The notes beneath the pieces are model-generated. The model was not told the origin of the DNA, searched no databases, and worked only from the letters and a program-made list of their open reading frames with translations. The translations under genes and the position numbers were made by a program. DNA of 64,000 bases from Alphaproteobacteria bacterium. GTDB lineage: Bacteria; Pseudomonadota; Alphaproteobacteria; SMXQ01. Positions 47,055 through 57,335 of this stretch are shown here, piece by piece; within the stretch, counting starts at the first letter, position 1, and each line of letters begins with the position of its first letter. The stretch covers positions 1 to 64,000 of the forward strand of contig WHSO01000006.1 in NCBI GenBank assembly GCA_009380075.1. The letters run 5' to 3'.

Positions 47055-47531
47055 ATGACGGCACTTCGCGTCATCTCGGGCGGGCAGACCGGTGTCGATC
47101 GCGCCGCGCTCGATGCCGCGTTGGAGGCGGGGCTTGACGTCGGCGGCTCGTGCCCCCGTAGCCGGCTGGCCGAGGACGGAACGATCCCCAGCATTTACCC
47201 CTTGCGTGAAACGCCCGGCCGCGACACCGCCGAACGGACCCGCGCCAATGTCGCCGAGGCCGATGCGACGCTGATTCTGGTTCCCGGCCCGGATCCCGCG
47301 GCGTGGGGAGGGGGTACCCGCCTCACCCGGCGCTGCGCACGCCGTCTGGGCAAGCCGCTTCGCGTCGCCGTCCTTGGCGGCCATGACGCCGTCGCGGTGG
47401 CCGGTGTTCGCGACTGGCTTCGCGCCAGCGGCGCCGTCACCCTCAACGTCGCCGGCCCGCGCGAGAGCATCGCACCGGGCATCTACGATAGGGCGCACCG
47501 GTTTCTCGTTAGCCTATTTGGGACGCCCTAG
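47055..47531 (+). CDS. Putative molybdenum carrier / SLOG-fold protein
   Basis: 158 residues from ATG 47055 with AAGAAGGA upstream. It begins with VISGGQTGVDRAALDAAL, then GGSCPRSRLAEDGTIP, YPLRET and ERTRANVAEADATLIL, the layout of the 'putative molybdenum carrier' family of SLOG Rossmann proteins that bind nucleotides or ligands. The physiological ligand is unconfirmed. Its stop overlaps the convergent M48 protease stop by 4 bases. Confidence 0.82.
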   Translation: MTALRVISGGQTGVDRAALDAALEAGLDVGGSCPRSRLAEDGTIPSIYPLRETPGRDTAERTRANVAEADATLILVPGPDPAAWGGGTRLTRRCARRLGKPLRVAVLGGHDAVAVAGVRDWLRASGAVTLNVAGPRESIAPGIYDRAHRFLVSLFGTP

Positions 47532-49021
47532 TTTCCCGCGGCGACCAGCTTGACCGTCTGCCCAGGGCGCAGGGCCTCGCCCGCGCCGAGGCCGTTGAGG
47601 GCGCGGAAGCGCTCGACCTTCAGCTTCTCGAACGGCAGGCGCGCCGCCAGGCTTTCCGCGGTCTCGCCGGCCCGCACCTGATGCAGGCGGATGCGCCAGG
47701 GCTTCCACGTGGCGGCTTCGGATGCCGACACGTTGCGGAAGGAATAGGTCGTTTCGCGGAACGCCTGCGACAAGCCTTGCGTCTTGGCCGTGGGGCTCAG
47801 GAACATCATCCGCCAGATCTGGGTCGCGCTGCCCTGGATCGCGACCAGCCGCAGGTCCATGGTGCCTTGGTTGGTGCGCGCGCGAACGGTTCCGGTCGCT
47901 GCCGGCAGGCCGTTGATGGTGACCTCCTCCCGGTTGTCGACGCGCAATCCCTTGGCCCAGACGTTGATCATGTAGTCGTACATGCTGCGCGTGCCCGGAC
48001 GCTTGGCCCCGTCGAAGACGATGAGGGCGTTGTCCGGGCCCTTGGCGATGACACGCTGGGGCCCGTTGGCGAGCTCGAACCTCTCCGGCACGCGGAAGCG
48101 GAAGCGTAGTTCCGGATGCAGGAAGTCGCGGCCCCGCGCAAAGCCGTGGGACGGGCTGTCGCCGTAGATCATCCCGTCGATCTTGCGGAGGTAGACGTCG
48201 CGACCGACGATGGGATTGGCGACGGGAATGTTCCCGGCGGCCTCCGCCGCGCGCTCGACCCGTTCGACGGTGCGCGGGTGGGTGGCCATCAGGTCGCGCT
48301 CGTCGATCTTGCCGGGGGGAAGACCCTGCAACTGCGCTTCCACCTGGGAATGGGCGCGGAGCGAGGCGAGGAAACTCGACATTGCCCGGGCGTCGAATCC
48401 GGCGCGCTTGAGATAACGCACGCCGAGCGTGTCGGCCTGGAACTCCTGGTCGCGGGAATAACCCCGCAGATAGAGCCCGGCGCCGGAGCCGGCGAGGTTC
48501 GCCAGTTCTCGCGATCCGGTCAGGATTCCGACGATGCCAACGCCGACCTGGGCCAGTACGCTCTGGCTGTAGCGCTGGGCCGAATGCCGCGCCGTGACAT
48601 GGCCGATCTCGTGGGCGAGGACACCGGCGAGCTCGGCCTCGGAATTGGCCAGTGCCAGCAGCCCGCGCGACACGTGAACGTAGCCGCCCGGAAGCGCAAA
48701 AGCGTTGACCATGTCGCTGTCGAGCAGGGTAAAAGTGTATTTCAGGTTGGGGAGATCCGAGGCGCGCGCCAGCAACTGGCCGACGGAATCGACGTAGCGG
48801 ACTAGGTCCCGGTCCGTCACCTCGCCACCGAAGGCGGCGACCAGCTTGGGATGTTCCGTGTCGCCGATCTTCTGCTCTTCCTCGGCCGACATGAAGCTGA
48901 GCATCTGTCCGCCGGTCGCGGGGTTGGTGGCGCAACCCGCAATCCACGGCACCAGCACCGCCAGCAGCGCCAGTGCCGATACCGCCCGTCCCCGGGGGTT
49001 GGACCTCATACGCATCCTCAT
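47528..49021 (-). CDS. M48-family metalloprotease lipoprotein (BepA-like) with C-terminal LysM-like segment
   Basis: 497 residues. The N-terminus has a lipobox (AVLVPWIAGC, Cys at about 30). The zinc site is LAGVLAHEIGHVTARH (HExxH) with the third ligand in SRDQEFQADTLG. The C-terminal part ends with HQVRAGETAESLAARL ... LNGLGAGEALRPGQTVKL, a LysM-like peptidoglycan-binding segment. It is probably an outer-membrane quality-control protease. ATG 49021 overlaps the upstream nuclease-like stop by 4 bases. Confidence 0.9.
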   Translation of the reverse strand: MRMRMRSNPRGRAVSALALLAVLVPWIAGCATNPATGGQMLSFMSAEEEQKIGDTEHPKLVAAFGGEVTDRDLVRYVDSVGQLLARASDLPNLKYTFTLLDSDMVNAFALPGGYVHVSRGLLALANSEAELAGVLAHEIGHVTARHSAQRYSQSVLAQVGVGIVGILTGSRELANLAGSGAGLYLRGYSRDQEFQADTLGVRYLKRAGFDARAMSSFLASLRAHSQVEAQLQGLPPGKIDERDLMATHPRTVERVERAAEAAGNIPVANPIVGRDVYLRKIDGMIYGDSPSHGFARGRDFLHPELRFRFRVPERFELANGPQRVIAKGPDNALIVFDGAKRPGTRSMYDYMINVWAKGLRVDNREEVTINGLPAATGTVRARTNQGTMDLRLVAIQGSATQIWRMMFLSPTAKTQGLSQAFRETTYSFRNVSASEAATWKPWRIRLHQVRAGETAESLAARLPFEKLKVERFRALNGLGAGEALRPGQTVKLVAAGN

Positions 49022-49878
49022 GGTTCAAGCACCTCGATCTGTTCGGGGTGGGTGGATTCGATCATCGGCCCGTTGTAGCGGCGCAGCCATCCTCGTACCC
49101 GTACCCGCTTGCCCTGTAGGCCTTCCAGTTTACGGCCAAAAACGGGGCGAAATGTGGCATTTGCGCGCCTGGGTACGACGATGGTGAAATCCGTGCGCCA
49201 GTCCGGGCCGAAGTTGAGATAGCCCCGTCCGCGCACCTCGGCCACGGCAAGGACGCGGCCTTCGACCAGCTCGAACCCGCCGACGTAGCGGGCCGCCTCC
49301 TCGGCGCTGCGCACGCGATAATGGGCGAGCGACCAGATACCGCGCCGGGCGGCGCGGGCGGCGCGTTCGAGGGCGTACATCTCCCTCGTCGCGGCGCGGT
49401 TGTCTTCGAAGGTGTAGACCCGCGCGAGCCCCCGGGCCAGCATCTCCCCCTGCAGCCAGAGCCCGTCGTCGCGCACCAGATGCGCCAGCCCCCGGCCATG
49501 CCGGTCCGCCCGCGCCCCGCCGAAATGCGGCGTCACGCGCCGGCCGAGGGCGAGTGATTCGAGTACCTTGCGTGCCTCCGGCGCCAGCGGCCAGGTCGGG
49601 AAACCGGCGCGGCCGAGTGGCAGCTTGGGGGCCTGGATGCCGACGAGGCGCACGGTGCGTCCGTCGGTCAGCACCACGGTGTCGCCGTCGGTTACCTCGA
49701 CCGCCGTGCCGGGCGGGCCCGCGACCAGTCCGGGCGGCAGGACGGTACCCTCGCGCGCCGGGGCTGGTTGCGCTCCGGCCCCGAACAGGAAGGCCAGCGC
49801 CACGACGATCCTGAACGTCGCGGCAGCCGTGACGGCGGCCTGAATGATCATCATGGCGACAGTGTAGCGCCGCGCCAT
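49018..49878 (-). CDS. Secreted thermonuclease-like (SNase) protein
   Basis: 286 residues from ATG 49878; ATG 49854 is an alternative, and the frame upstream of 49878 is not convincing. A signal peptide (ALAFLFGAGAQPAPA) precedes the SNase fold: VTDGDTVVLTDGRTVRLVGIQAP, LGRRVTPHFGGARADRHGRGLAHLV and EMLARGLARVYTFED. The catalytic arginine/aspartate pattern of staphylococcal nuclease is largely kept (D-G-D, R-L-V-G-I-Q-A-P, D-R-H-G-R). About 110 C-terminal residues after the fold are of unknown role. Co-translated with the M48 protease. Confidence 0.82.
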   Translation of the reverse strand: MARRYTVAMMIIQAAVTAAATFRIVVALAFLFGAGAQPAPAREGTVLPPGLVAGPPGTAVEVTDGDTVVLTDGRTVRLVGIQAPKLPLGRAGFPTWPLAPEARKVLESLALGRRVTPHFGGARADRHGRGLAHLVRDDGLWLQGEMLARGLARVYTFEDNRAATREMYALERAARAARRGIWSLAHYRVRSAEEAARYVGGFELVEGRVLAVAEVRGRGYLNFGPDWRTDFTIVVPRRANATFRPVFGRKLEGLQGKRVRVRGWLRRYNGPMIESTHPEQIEVLEP

Positions 49879-49951
49879 CGTACGGCAAACGTGCCGAAAG
49901 TCGTCGCGGCGCCACCAGCGCCTTTGACCGCACGGCCACGGCCTCGGTAAG

Positions 49952-50953
49952 ATGGCCGTTATAATGGACCAGACCACCACGATCCGCCGCACGGCGCTAT
50001 ATCCGCCCATCGAACCCTTTGAAACCGGGATGATCGACCTCGACAGCCGGCATCGCATGTATTTCGAGGTGTCCGGCAAGGCCGACGGCGTGCCGGTCGT
50101 GTTCCTGCACGGCGGGCCGGGGGCGGGGACCCATGCCCACCACCGGCGCTATTTCGATCCGCGCCATTACCGCATCGTGCTGTTCGACCAGCGCGGCGCC
50201 GGCCGGTCGGAACCGTTCGGCGAGCTTGCCGACAACACGACGGCGCATCTCGTCGCCGACATGGAAACGCTGCGCCGGTATCTCGGTGTCGAGCGCTGGC
50301 TCCTGTTCGGCGGCTCGTGGGGCTCGACCCTGGCCTTGGCCTATGCGGAAAGCCATCCGGACCGCGTCATCGGCATGGTCCTGCGCGGCATCTTCCTCGC
50401 CCGCGCGTTCGAGGTGGACTGGTTCCTCCACGGCATGCGGGCGTTCTTTCCCGAGGCCTGGGATCGCTTCGCCGGTTTCCTGCCGCCGGAGGAGCGCGGC
50501 GACCTTCTCACCGGTTACCACCGCCGCTTGGCCGATCCCGATCCCGAGGTGCATATGCCGGCGGCGCGGGTCTGGAGCACTTATGAAGGCGCCTGCTCGA
50601 CCCTGCGCCACGATCCGGACATCGAGGCGGAGTTCGGCGCCTCGCGCACGGCCCTGGGGCTCGCGCGCCTCGAGGCCCATTACTTCGTCAACCGCCTGTT
50701 CATGGCGGAGAACCAGTTGATCGACAACATCGGCATGGTGTCCGGCATCCCGGCGACGGTGGTGCAGGGACGCTACGACGTGGTCTGCCCGATCCGTTCC
50801 GCCGATGAACTGGTGCGTCACTGGCCCGGCGAGCCTGGCGCCAACGGGCTCGACTACCGAGTCATCGCCGATTCCGGCCATGCGGCTTCCGAACCCGGGA
50901 CCCGCGCCGCCCTCATCGCCGCCACCGAACGCTACAAGGCCCTGATTCCCTGA
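49952..50953 (+). CDS. pip: Proline iminopeptidase
   Basis: 333 residues. Alpha/beta hydrolase of peptidase family S33: oxyanion loop VVFLHGGPGAGTHAHH, FDQRGAGRSEPFG, nucleophile serine in FGGSWGSTLALAYAE, and the acid/histidine region QGRYDVVCP and ADSGHAASEPG. It releases N-terminal proline from peptides in the cytoplasm. Start ATG 49952; ATG 49964 is possible. Confidence 0.94.
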   Translation: MAVIMDQTTTIRRTALYPPIEPFETGMIDLDSRHRMYFEVSGKADGVPVVFLHGGPGAGTHAHHRRYFDPRHYRIVLFDQRGAGRSEPFGELADNTTAHLVADMETLRRYLGVERWLLFGGSWGSTLALAYAESHPDRVIGMVLRGIFLARAFEVDWFLHGMRAFFPEAWDRFAGFLPPEERGDLLTGYHRRLADPDPEVHMPAARVWSTYEGACSTLRHDPDIEAEFGASRTALGLARLEAHYFVNRLFMAENQLIDNIGMVSGIPATVVQGRYDVVCPIRSADELVRHWPGEPGANGLDYRVIADSGHAASEPGTRAALIAATERYKALIP

Positions 50954-51114
50954 GGCCACGGGCCACGGCCGCAGGGGGGCTCCTCGACCGCATGCCTTGC
51001 GGCGGGGACGCTCCCTTCCTAGAATGCGGCGCCTGCACGAGCGGGCAACAACAATGGGGAAAATGGGGGGCGATCTTGGGCGGCGCGACGAGCAGGCTGG
51101 AGACCTTTGATTTC

Positions 51115-51636
51115 ATGCGGAATGGGATGGCGGCGCTCCGCTGCGCCGTGGTCCCCGCGCTGCTGCTCGCAGGCCTTGCGCTGGCCCCGGCGGCACGGGC
51201 GCAGGATCCGGAATACCTGATCTTCGGCGCCGGCGTCTTCGACATGAACGACGACGACACCGCGCCGATGCTCAGCATCGAATTCATCGACGACCGCAAG
51301 TGGCTGTGGGAATTCAAGCCGATGACCGGCTTCTTCCTCAACTTCGACGGTGGCATGTACGCCTACGCGGGCCTCGCCCTCGACTTCCACCTTGGGCGGC
51401 GCTTCGTGCTGACGCCGTCGCTGGCGCCGGGCCTTTACTTTGAAGGCGACAGCAAGGACCTCGGCCATGTGATCGAGTTCCGTTCCTCGATCAAGGCGTC
51501 GTGGCAGTTCGACGACAGCTCGCGTGTCGGTCTCGACCTCAGCCACATCTCCAATGCCGGCCTCGGCAGCCGCAACCCCGGCGCCAACCAGCTCATGGTG
51601 ATCTATTCGCGACCGCTTGGCGCCGGGGCGAAGTAG
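51115..51636 (+). CDS. PagL-like lipid A 3-O-deacylase family protein
   Basis: 173 residues from ATG 51115. A signal peptide (LLLAGLALAPAARA) is followed by a small outer-membrane barrel: FGAGVFDMNDD, LSIEFIDDRKWLWEFKP, FHLGRRFVLTPSLAPGLYF and DLSHISNAGLGSRNPG, whose H-x-S matches the PagL catalytic pair. PagL removes the 3-O-acyl chain of lipid A. Its C-terminus lacks the usual final aromatic residue (ends GAGAK). Confidence 0.78.
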   Translation: MRNGMAALRCAVVPALLLAGLALAPAARAQDPEYLIFGAGVFDMNDDDTAPMLSIEFIDDRKWLWEFKPMTGFFLNFDGGMYAYAGLALDFHLGRRFVLTPSLAPGLYFEGDSKDLGHVIEFRSSIKASWQFDDSSRVGLDLSHISNAGLGSRNPGANQLMVIYSRPLGAGAK

Positions 51637-51659
51637 GCTCGACGCCATCGTAAAAAAGA

Positions 51660-51685
51660 AGCCCCGGCGAGCGGTCGCCGGGGCT
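51660..51685. terminator. Bidirectional intrinsic terminator
   Basis: An 11-base perfect stem, AGCCCCGGCGA (51660-51670) and TCGCCGGGGCT (51675-51685), loop GCGG. On the minus strand it is followed by TCTTTTTTA and on the plus strand by TTCTGGTTT, so it can end both the PagL-like and katG transcripts, which converge here. Confidence 0.85.
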
Positions 51686-51711
51686 TTCTGGTTTCCTACT
51701 TTACGTCGGGA

Positions 51712-53934
<2,223 letters not shown>

Positions 53935-53972
53935 TTATAATCATTCTAAAATAGAAATTAGAAAGATTCTAA
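53935..53972. promoter_or_regulatory. Overlapping Fur-family (PerR/Irr-like) operators upstream of katG
   Basis: Three interleaved palindromes. TTATAATCATTCTAA (53935-53949) differs from the PerR consensus TTATAAT-n-ATTATAA by one base. TTCTA-AAA-TAGAA (53944-53956) is a perfect inverted repeat. TTAGAA-AGA-TTCTAA (53958-53972) matches the core of the Irr iron control element TTTAGAA-N3-TTCTAAA. They lie where a katG promoter should be. A Fur-family regulator (PerR- or Irr-type) is inferred. Confidence 0.65.
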
Positions 53973-54084
53973 GACATTGTCAATGGGAACGGACCGATGC
54001 GGAGATGGGCGCGATGCCTGTGTTCCGCGGACCCCGGCGATGGGGATGAAAATCCCTTTCGGGTCTGTGCTATAAGCGGCCCGG

Positions 54085-54161
54085 GCGCCCGTAGCTCAGC
54101 CGGATAGAGCACAGGATTCCTAATCCTGGGGTCGTGGGTTCGAATCCCGCCGGGCGCGCCA
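54085..54161 (+). tRNA. tRNA-Arg (anticodon CCU)
   Basis: A full 77-base cloverleaf. Acceptor stem GCGCCCG (54085-54091) pairs with CGGGCGC (54151-54157), discriminator G and encoded CCA at 54159-54161. The anticodon arm is CAGGA-TTCCTAA-TCCTG, anticodon CCT, and the T arm is GTGGG-TTCGAATC-CC type. It is followed directly by a phage-type module, so it may be an integration site. Confidence 0.95.
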
Positions 54162-54581
54162 TCATCCCGATTGGACGAACGCCATCGTTTCCCGATTTTT
54201 TAAGCTTGATGTGAGGGGACACTTAGTATGGACTCTCGGGGGACCCGGCGGTTAGGGGTGGATAAGGGCAAATAACGGCGGCTGGCTGCGGTGTCCAGGG
54301 CAGCGGGGCGCGCACTGCGAATCGTTCTTAAGCGCCAGTTGCGCGACGACGGCGCCACATAAAATGGAGTCGCCGGGAATCGGCGGAAGCGGCGCAGGCT
54401 GGGCGAGTCGGGAAAATGGACGACTCAATATTCACACCATTAAAGAGTCGTTACGACTCTTTAATCGACGAACGACTCTAAATTCAAGAAAGCGCAGAAA
54501 ACCGCGCCGACTGGTGAGGTCGGCGCGGTTTTGAGTAACGGAATATTGAGTCGTCGATGCCCGATTAAACGGGCCTTGTCA
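54162..54581. repeat. Inverted-repeat cluster downstream of tRNA-Arg
   Basis: 420 bases with no gene I can support. The right half is packed with symmetric elements: a perfect 15-base inverted repeat GACGACTCAATATTC (54419-54433) / GAATATTGAGTCGTC (54541-54555); inside it TTAAAGAGTCG-TTA-CGACTCTTTAA (54440-54464, 11-base arms); then a terminator hairpin (54498-54532). The pentamer GACTC/GAGTC recurs in several of them. Could be a protein-binding array, a mobile-element end, or a structured RNA. Confidence 0.6.
54498..54532. terminator. Bidirectional intrinsic terminator
   Basis: A perfect 14-base stem, AAAACCGCGCCGAC (54498-54511) and GTCGGCGCGGTTTT (54519-54532), with loop TGGTGAG. It carries an A-run before and T-run after, so it works in both directions; it could close the leftward repressor operon and any transcript from the tRNA side. 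Confidence 0.85.
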
Positions 54582-54947
54582 TCAGGGGCGGGCGCGCCAC
54601 GCCGCGATCCGCACCAGCTGCTCGATCTGGCAGCCTTCGCCGTGCGGCACCATCAGATTCACGATGACGTTGTTATCCCCAATGACGACGGTGGCCCGCG
54701 CGCCGCCGACGGCGGGCGAGCGCGCCCCGGCGCCCGGGCCCCCTTCGCCGTCTTGCCCTGGCTTCTGTTCGCCCGGCACCAGGTCATCGAGCAGTGCCTG
54801 CATGCGGGTTCGCCTCACATCCAGAGATTCAGCCATAGTGCCCCCACTGCCTTGCGGCTCGGCCGGTTGAACTTCTCCCACGGTGTCAGGGTCGCTCCCG
54901 CGAATTAACAGTTCGTAAACGAGCCGCAGACTCAGGGGTGCCGCCAT
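54582..54947 (-). CDS. Small hypothetical protein of the phage-type module
   Basis: 121 residues from ATG 54947 with AGGAG eight bases upstream and 11 bases after the XRE gene stop, so probably in the same operon. The N-terminal 20 residues form a helix, the middle is Pro/Gly-rich (PGEQKPGQDGEGGPGAGAR), and the C-terminal ATVVIGDNNVIVNLMVPHG looks like beta strands. No family recognised. It may be a partner or antirepressor-type protein, which is a guess. Confidence 0.6.
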   Translation of the reverse strand: MAAPLSLRLVYELLIRGSDPDTVGEVQPAEPQGSGGTMAESLDVRRTRMQALLDDLVPGEQKPGQDGEGGPGAGARSPAVGGARATVVIGDNNVIVNLMVPHGEGCQIEQLVRIAAWRARP

Positions 54948-54958
54948 GTCGATGGCTC

Positions 54959-55459
54959 CTATTCCAGGGCGTCCAGGAGTTCGAGCAGCCGGGCCGCGGA
55001 ATCGGCCTTAGCCTGGCCGCCGGCGGGGGGCTCCAGCAGCTCGGCGTAAAGATGGGCGATCCAGAGGGCCTTTCTCTCCGGGGTCATCGTCCGGCCGACC
55101 TTGGACAAATGCCCCTCAAGCATCCCGATCGCGTTCACCAGGACGCCGTGGTCAACGGAATTGGCGCCCCGTCCGGCTGCAGCGCGCTCGGCCTGGGCCG
55201 CGCTCAGCGTGCCGCCCATCAGCTCGAAAGCCGCCAGCGCCTTGGCGTCGTCCGTATCCTTCAGCCGCTGCCATAGGAGCGGGAAGAGGGGTTCCCCCGT
55301 CACAGCCGAGAGACGTGCCAAAAAATCAACGTCGGGGGTGCTCTCCCCGCGCTCGTACATACCCAGGGTATTGGGGTGAATGCCCACATCAGGCGCGAAG
55401 TCTTTGATCGACTTGCCGGTTTTAGTACGTGCCTCGCGGATGAGGTCGCCCAAGGTCAT
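54959..55459 (-). CDS. XRE-family transcriptional regulator (phage repressor-like)
   Basis: 166 residues from ATG 55459. The helix-turn-helix is LGDLIREARTKTGKSIKDFA then VGIHPNTLGMYERGESTPD, followed by FLARLSAVTGEPLF. The remaining 110 residues are helical (DAKALAAFELMGGTLSAAQ, ERKALWIAHLYAELLEPP) and could mediate oligomerisation; no Ser/Lys LexA-type autoprotease site is visible. It is divergent from a Ner-like regulator, the c/ner arrangement of transposable phages. Confidence 0.85.
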   Translation of the reverse strand: MTLGDLIREARTKTGKSIKDFAPDVGIHPNTLGMYERGESTPDVDFLARLSAVTGEPLFPLLWQRLKDTDDAKALAAFELMGGTLSAAQAERAAAGRGANSVDHGVLVNAIGMLEGHLSKVGRTMTPERKALWIAHLYAELLEPPAGGQAKADSAARLLELLDALE

Positions 55460-55482
55460 GTGCTGTTAACCTCGTTCTTGTG

Positions 55483-55511
55483 TTGACTCGATACAAAGAC
55501 TTGGGTTATCA
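55483..55511 (+). promoter_or_regulatory. Sigma70-type promoter for the Ner-like gene
   Basis: -35 TTGACT (55483-55488), 17-base spacer, -10 TTATCA (55506-55511). The start codon ATG 55520 lies eight bases after the -10, so the transcript would begin at or next to the start codon. No ribosome site is visible, suggesting a leaderless message. Confidence 0.65.
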
Positions 55512-55519
55512 TCCGCTCC

Positions 55520-55843
55520 ATGCAAATTAACACCTTAATCAATGACATCCCAAAAAAGCCCGCCCTACGGCGGGAGTGGATCAAGTACCAGTTCCGCCTG
55601 CGCGGCTATTCGGTGCACGCATTCGCGGAGAGCATCGGCGTCCGGCCCCCGGCGGTCTCGAACGCCTTCTGGAAGCCTTCGAGCCACATCCAGCAGGAGA
55701 TAGCCGACTTCCTGGGCATCCCGCCGGGGGTGCTGTTCCCGGAGTTCTACACCGACGACGGCCGCCTGATCCCAGGGACGAAACCTCGCAACCGTAGCCG
55801 CAAGCCGACGAAGAGTCACCGTTCAAAAGGACGGGCGGCATGA
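55520..55843 (+). CDS. Ner-like winged-helix DNA-binding regulator
   Basis: 107 residues. The core REWIKYQFRLRGYSVHAFAE, IGVRPPAVSNAFWKPSS, QQEIADFLGIPPGVLFPEFY fits the Ner/Nlp (HTH_35) family of transposable phages, where Ner represses early transcription. A basic tail (TKPRNRSRKPTKSHRSKGR) follows. It is read divergently from the XRE gene. No transposase, integrase or structural gene follows, so this is a remnant or a domesticated switch. Confidence 0.8.
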   Translation: MQINTLINDIPKKPALRREWIKYQFRLRGYSVHAFAESIGVRPPAVSNAFWKPSSHIQQEIADFLGIPPGVLFPEFYTDDGRLIPGTKPRNRSRKPTKSHRSKGRAA

Positions 55844-56010
55844 ACACGGCGGCGGCCTTCCTTGACACTCTTCGCCGGGGAGCAGCGACCCCGGCAAGGC
55901 CCTGCGCGGCGGGCGTGTGCCGCGCACGCTTACCTGCCCAAAAATCCATGGGCGGTTCCTCTCCGACACTTGAACCCCCGATCCGGCTGAGGGAAGGGGG
56001 GTTCGCCTGA
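55840..56010 (+). CDS. Possible small coupled gene (56 residues)
   Basis: ATG 55840 overlaps the Ner-like stop by four bases (ATGA) and the frame runs to TGA 56010. The predicted protein is Ala/Arg/Pro-rich (AAAFLDTLRRGAATPARP) and matches nothing I know. Composition is unconvincing; it may be the decayed start of a longer phage gene. Confidence 0.3.
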   Translation: MNTAAAFLDTLRRGAATPARPCAAGVCRARLPAQKSMGGSSPTLEPPIRLREGGFA

Positions 56011-56082
56011 AATAAGCAGGAATACCCCCAAGGCGCCCGCAGCGGGCACGGCAGATATCGTCGGAAGTCGGATTAGCGGCGT

Positions 56083-57081
56083 TCAGGTCTTCGCCACCCG
56101 GCTCCCGTTGCGGCGGTGCCACGCCACGGCGGTCGTGACGATCGTGTCGATATCCGACATCTCCGGCTGCCAGCCCAGCTCGCGCCGTGCTTTCGATGCG
56201 TCGGCAATGAGCATGGGCGGGTCCCCGGCGCGGCGCGGGCCGATCCGGAAGGGCCGCTCCGATCCGCAGGCGCGGGCGACGGCGGCGGCGATCTCGAGCA
56301 CCGTGGTGCCTTGTCCGGTGCCGAGGTTGAAGGCATGAAAGCCCGACCGGCCGAGGATCCATTCTCCAGCCAGAACATGGGCCCGCGCCAGGTCATCGAC
56401 ATGGATGTAATCGCGCACCGCACTGCCGTCGCGGGTATCGAAATCGTTGCCGAAGACGGTGAACGGCTGGTTGTCCGACAGCGCGCCGGCGATGGCGAGC
56501 GGAATGGCATGGGTTTCGGGCTCGTGGCATTCGCCGATGTCGCCCTCGGCGTCGCAGCCCGCGGCGTTGAAGTAGCGCAGCGCCACGCTGGCGAGTCCGT
56601 AGGCCGGCGCGAAGTCCGCGAGCATGCGTTCGATCACGAGCTTCGACCAGCCGTAGGGATTGACCGGCCATTGCGGATGGTGCTCTCCGATCGGGATGTG
56701 CTTGGGAACGCCGTAGGTCGCGCAGGTGCTTGAGAAGATGAGCTTGGAGACGCCGCCCGCCCGCATGCGCTCCAGCAAGGTGAAGGTGCCGAGGCAGTTG
56801 TTGCGGTAATAGAGCTCGGGCTCCTTGACCGATTCCTCCACATAGGCGAAGGCCGCAAAATGCGCGACGAGGTCGGGCTTGTAGGCGGCAAGCGCCGCAT
56901 CCACGGCGGCGGCGTCGGCGATATCGCCGTCGACCAGCGGTCCCCACTTCACCGCCTCGGCATGCCCGCGCGACAGGTTGTCGAAGGTCACGACTTTCCA
57001 CCCGGCACGCGCGAAGGCCTTGCAGCAATGCGACCCGACATAGCCGGCACCGCCCGTCACCAGGATCGTTCGCTCGCTCAC
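56083..57081 (-). CDS. galE: UDP-glucose 4-epimerase
   Basis: 332 residues. NAD site TILVTGGAGYVGSHCCKAF, AHFAAFAYVEESVKEP, FSSTCATYGVPKHIPIGE, the catalytic NPYGWSKLVIERML (YxxxK), LRYFNAAGCDAEGDIGE and RDGSAVRDYIHVDDLA: all GalE hallmarks. It interconverts UDP-glucose and UDP-galactose, giving donors for envelope polysaccharides, and could serve the distant polysaccharide locus. Confidence 0.95.
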   Translation of the reverse strand: MSERTILVTGGAGYVGSHCCKAFARAGWKVVTFDNLSRGHAEAVKWGPLVDGDIADAAAVDAALAAYKPDLVAHFAAFAYVEESVKEPELYYRNNCLGTFTLLERMRAGGVSKLIFSSTCATYGVPKHIPIGEHHPQWPVNPYGWSKLVIERMLADFAPAYGLASVALRYFNAAGCDAEGDIGECHEPETHAIPLAIAGALSDNQPFTVFGNDFDTRDGSAVRDYIHVDDLARAHVLAGEWILGRSGFHAFNLGTGQGTTVLEIAAAVARACGSERPFRIGPRRAGDPPMLIADASKARRELGWQPEMSDIDTIVTTAVAWHRRNGSRVAKT

Positions 57082-57335
57082 GCCGGTATCCTGCCCTTCT
57101 CCATCCGTTGCCGGAAACAGCCGATCGTCTTCCGCCGGCTGTCCTCCGGCTTCCCGAAACCGCTATAACCCGTATCCCTGCCGGGCACAACGAAGACCCG
57201 GGGCCCTTCATTTGGACCGCGGGCGTGCAGTGTATCCCGGCTGCTGTTGGTCGAGGGAACCGGACGAACGTTAGTATCGCATCATTGAGCTTTTCTTAAC
57301 GGCGGGACACGCGCGCAGGTTGTCAGAGGGGCGAG

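Noticed and set aside
54085-56082. Direct repeat of the tRNA-Arg 3' end as an attachment site
   Set aside because: I searched by eye up to galE and found no second copy of the T-arm/acceptor sequence, so integration at this tRNA is unproven.
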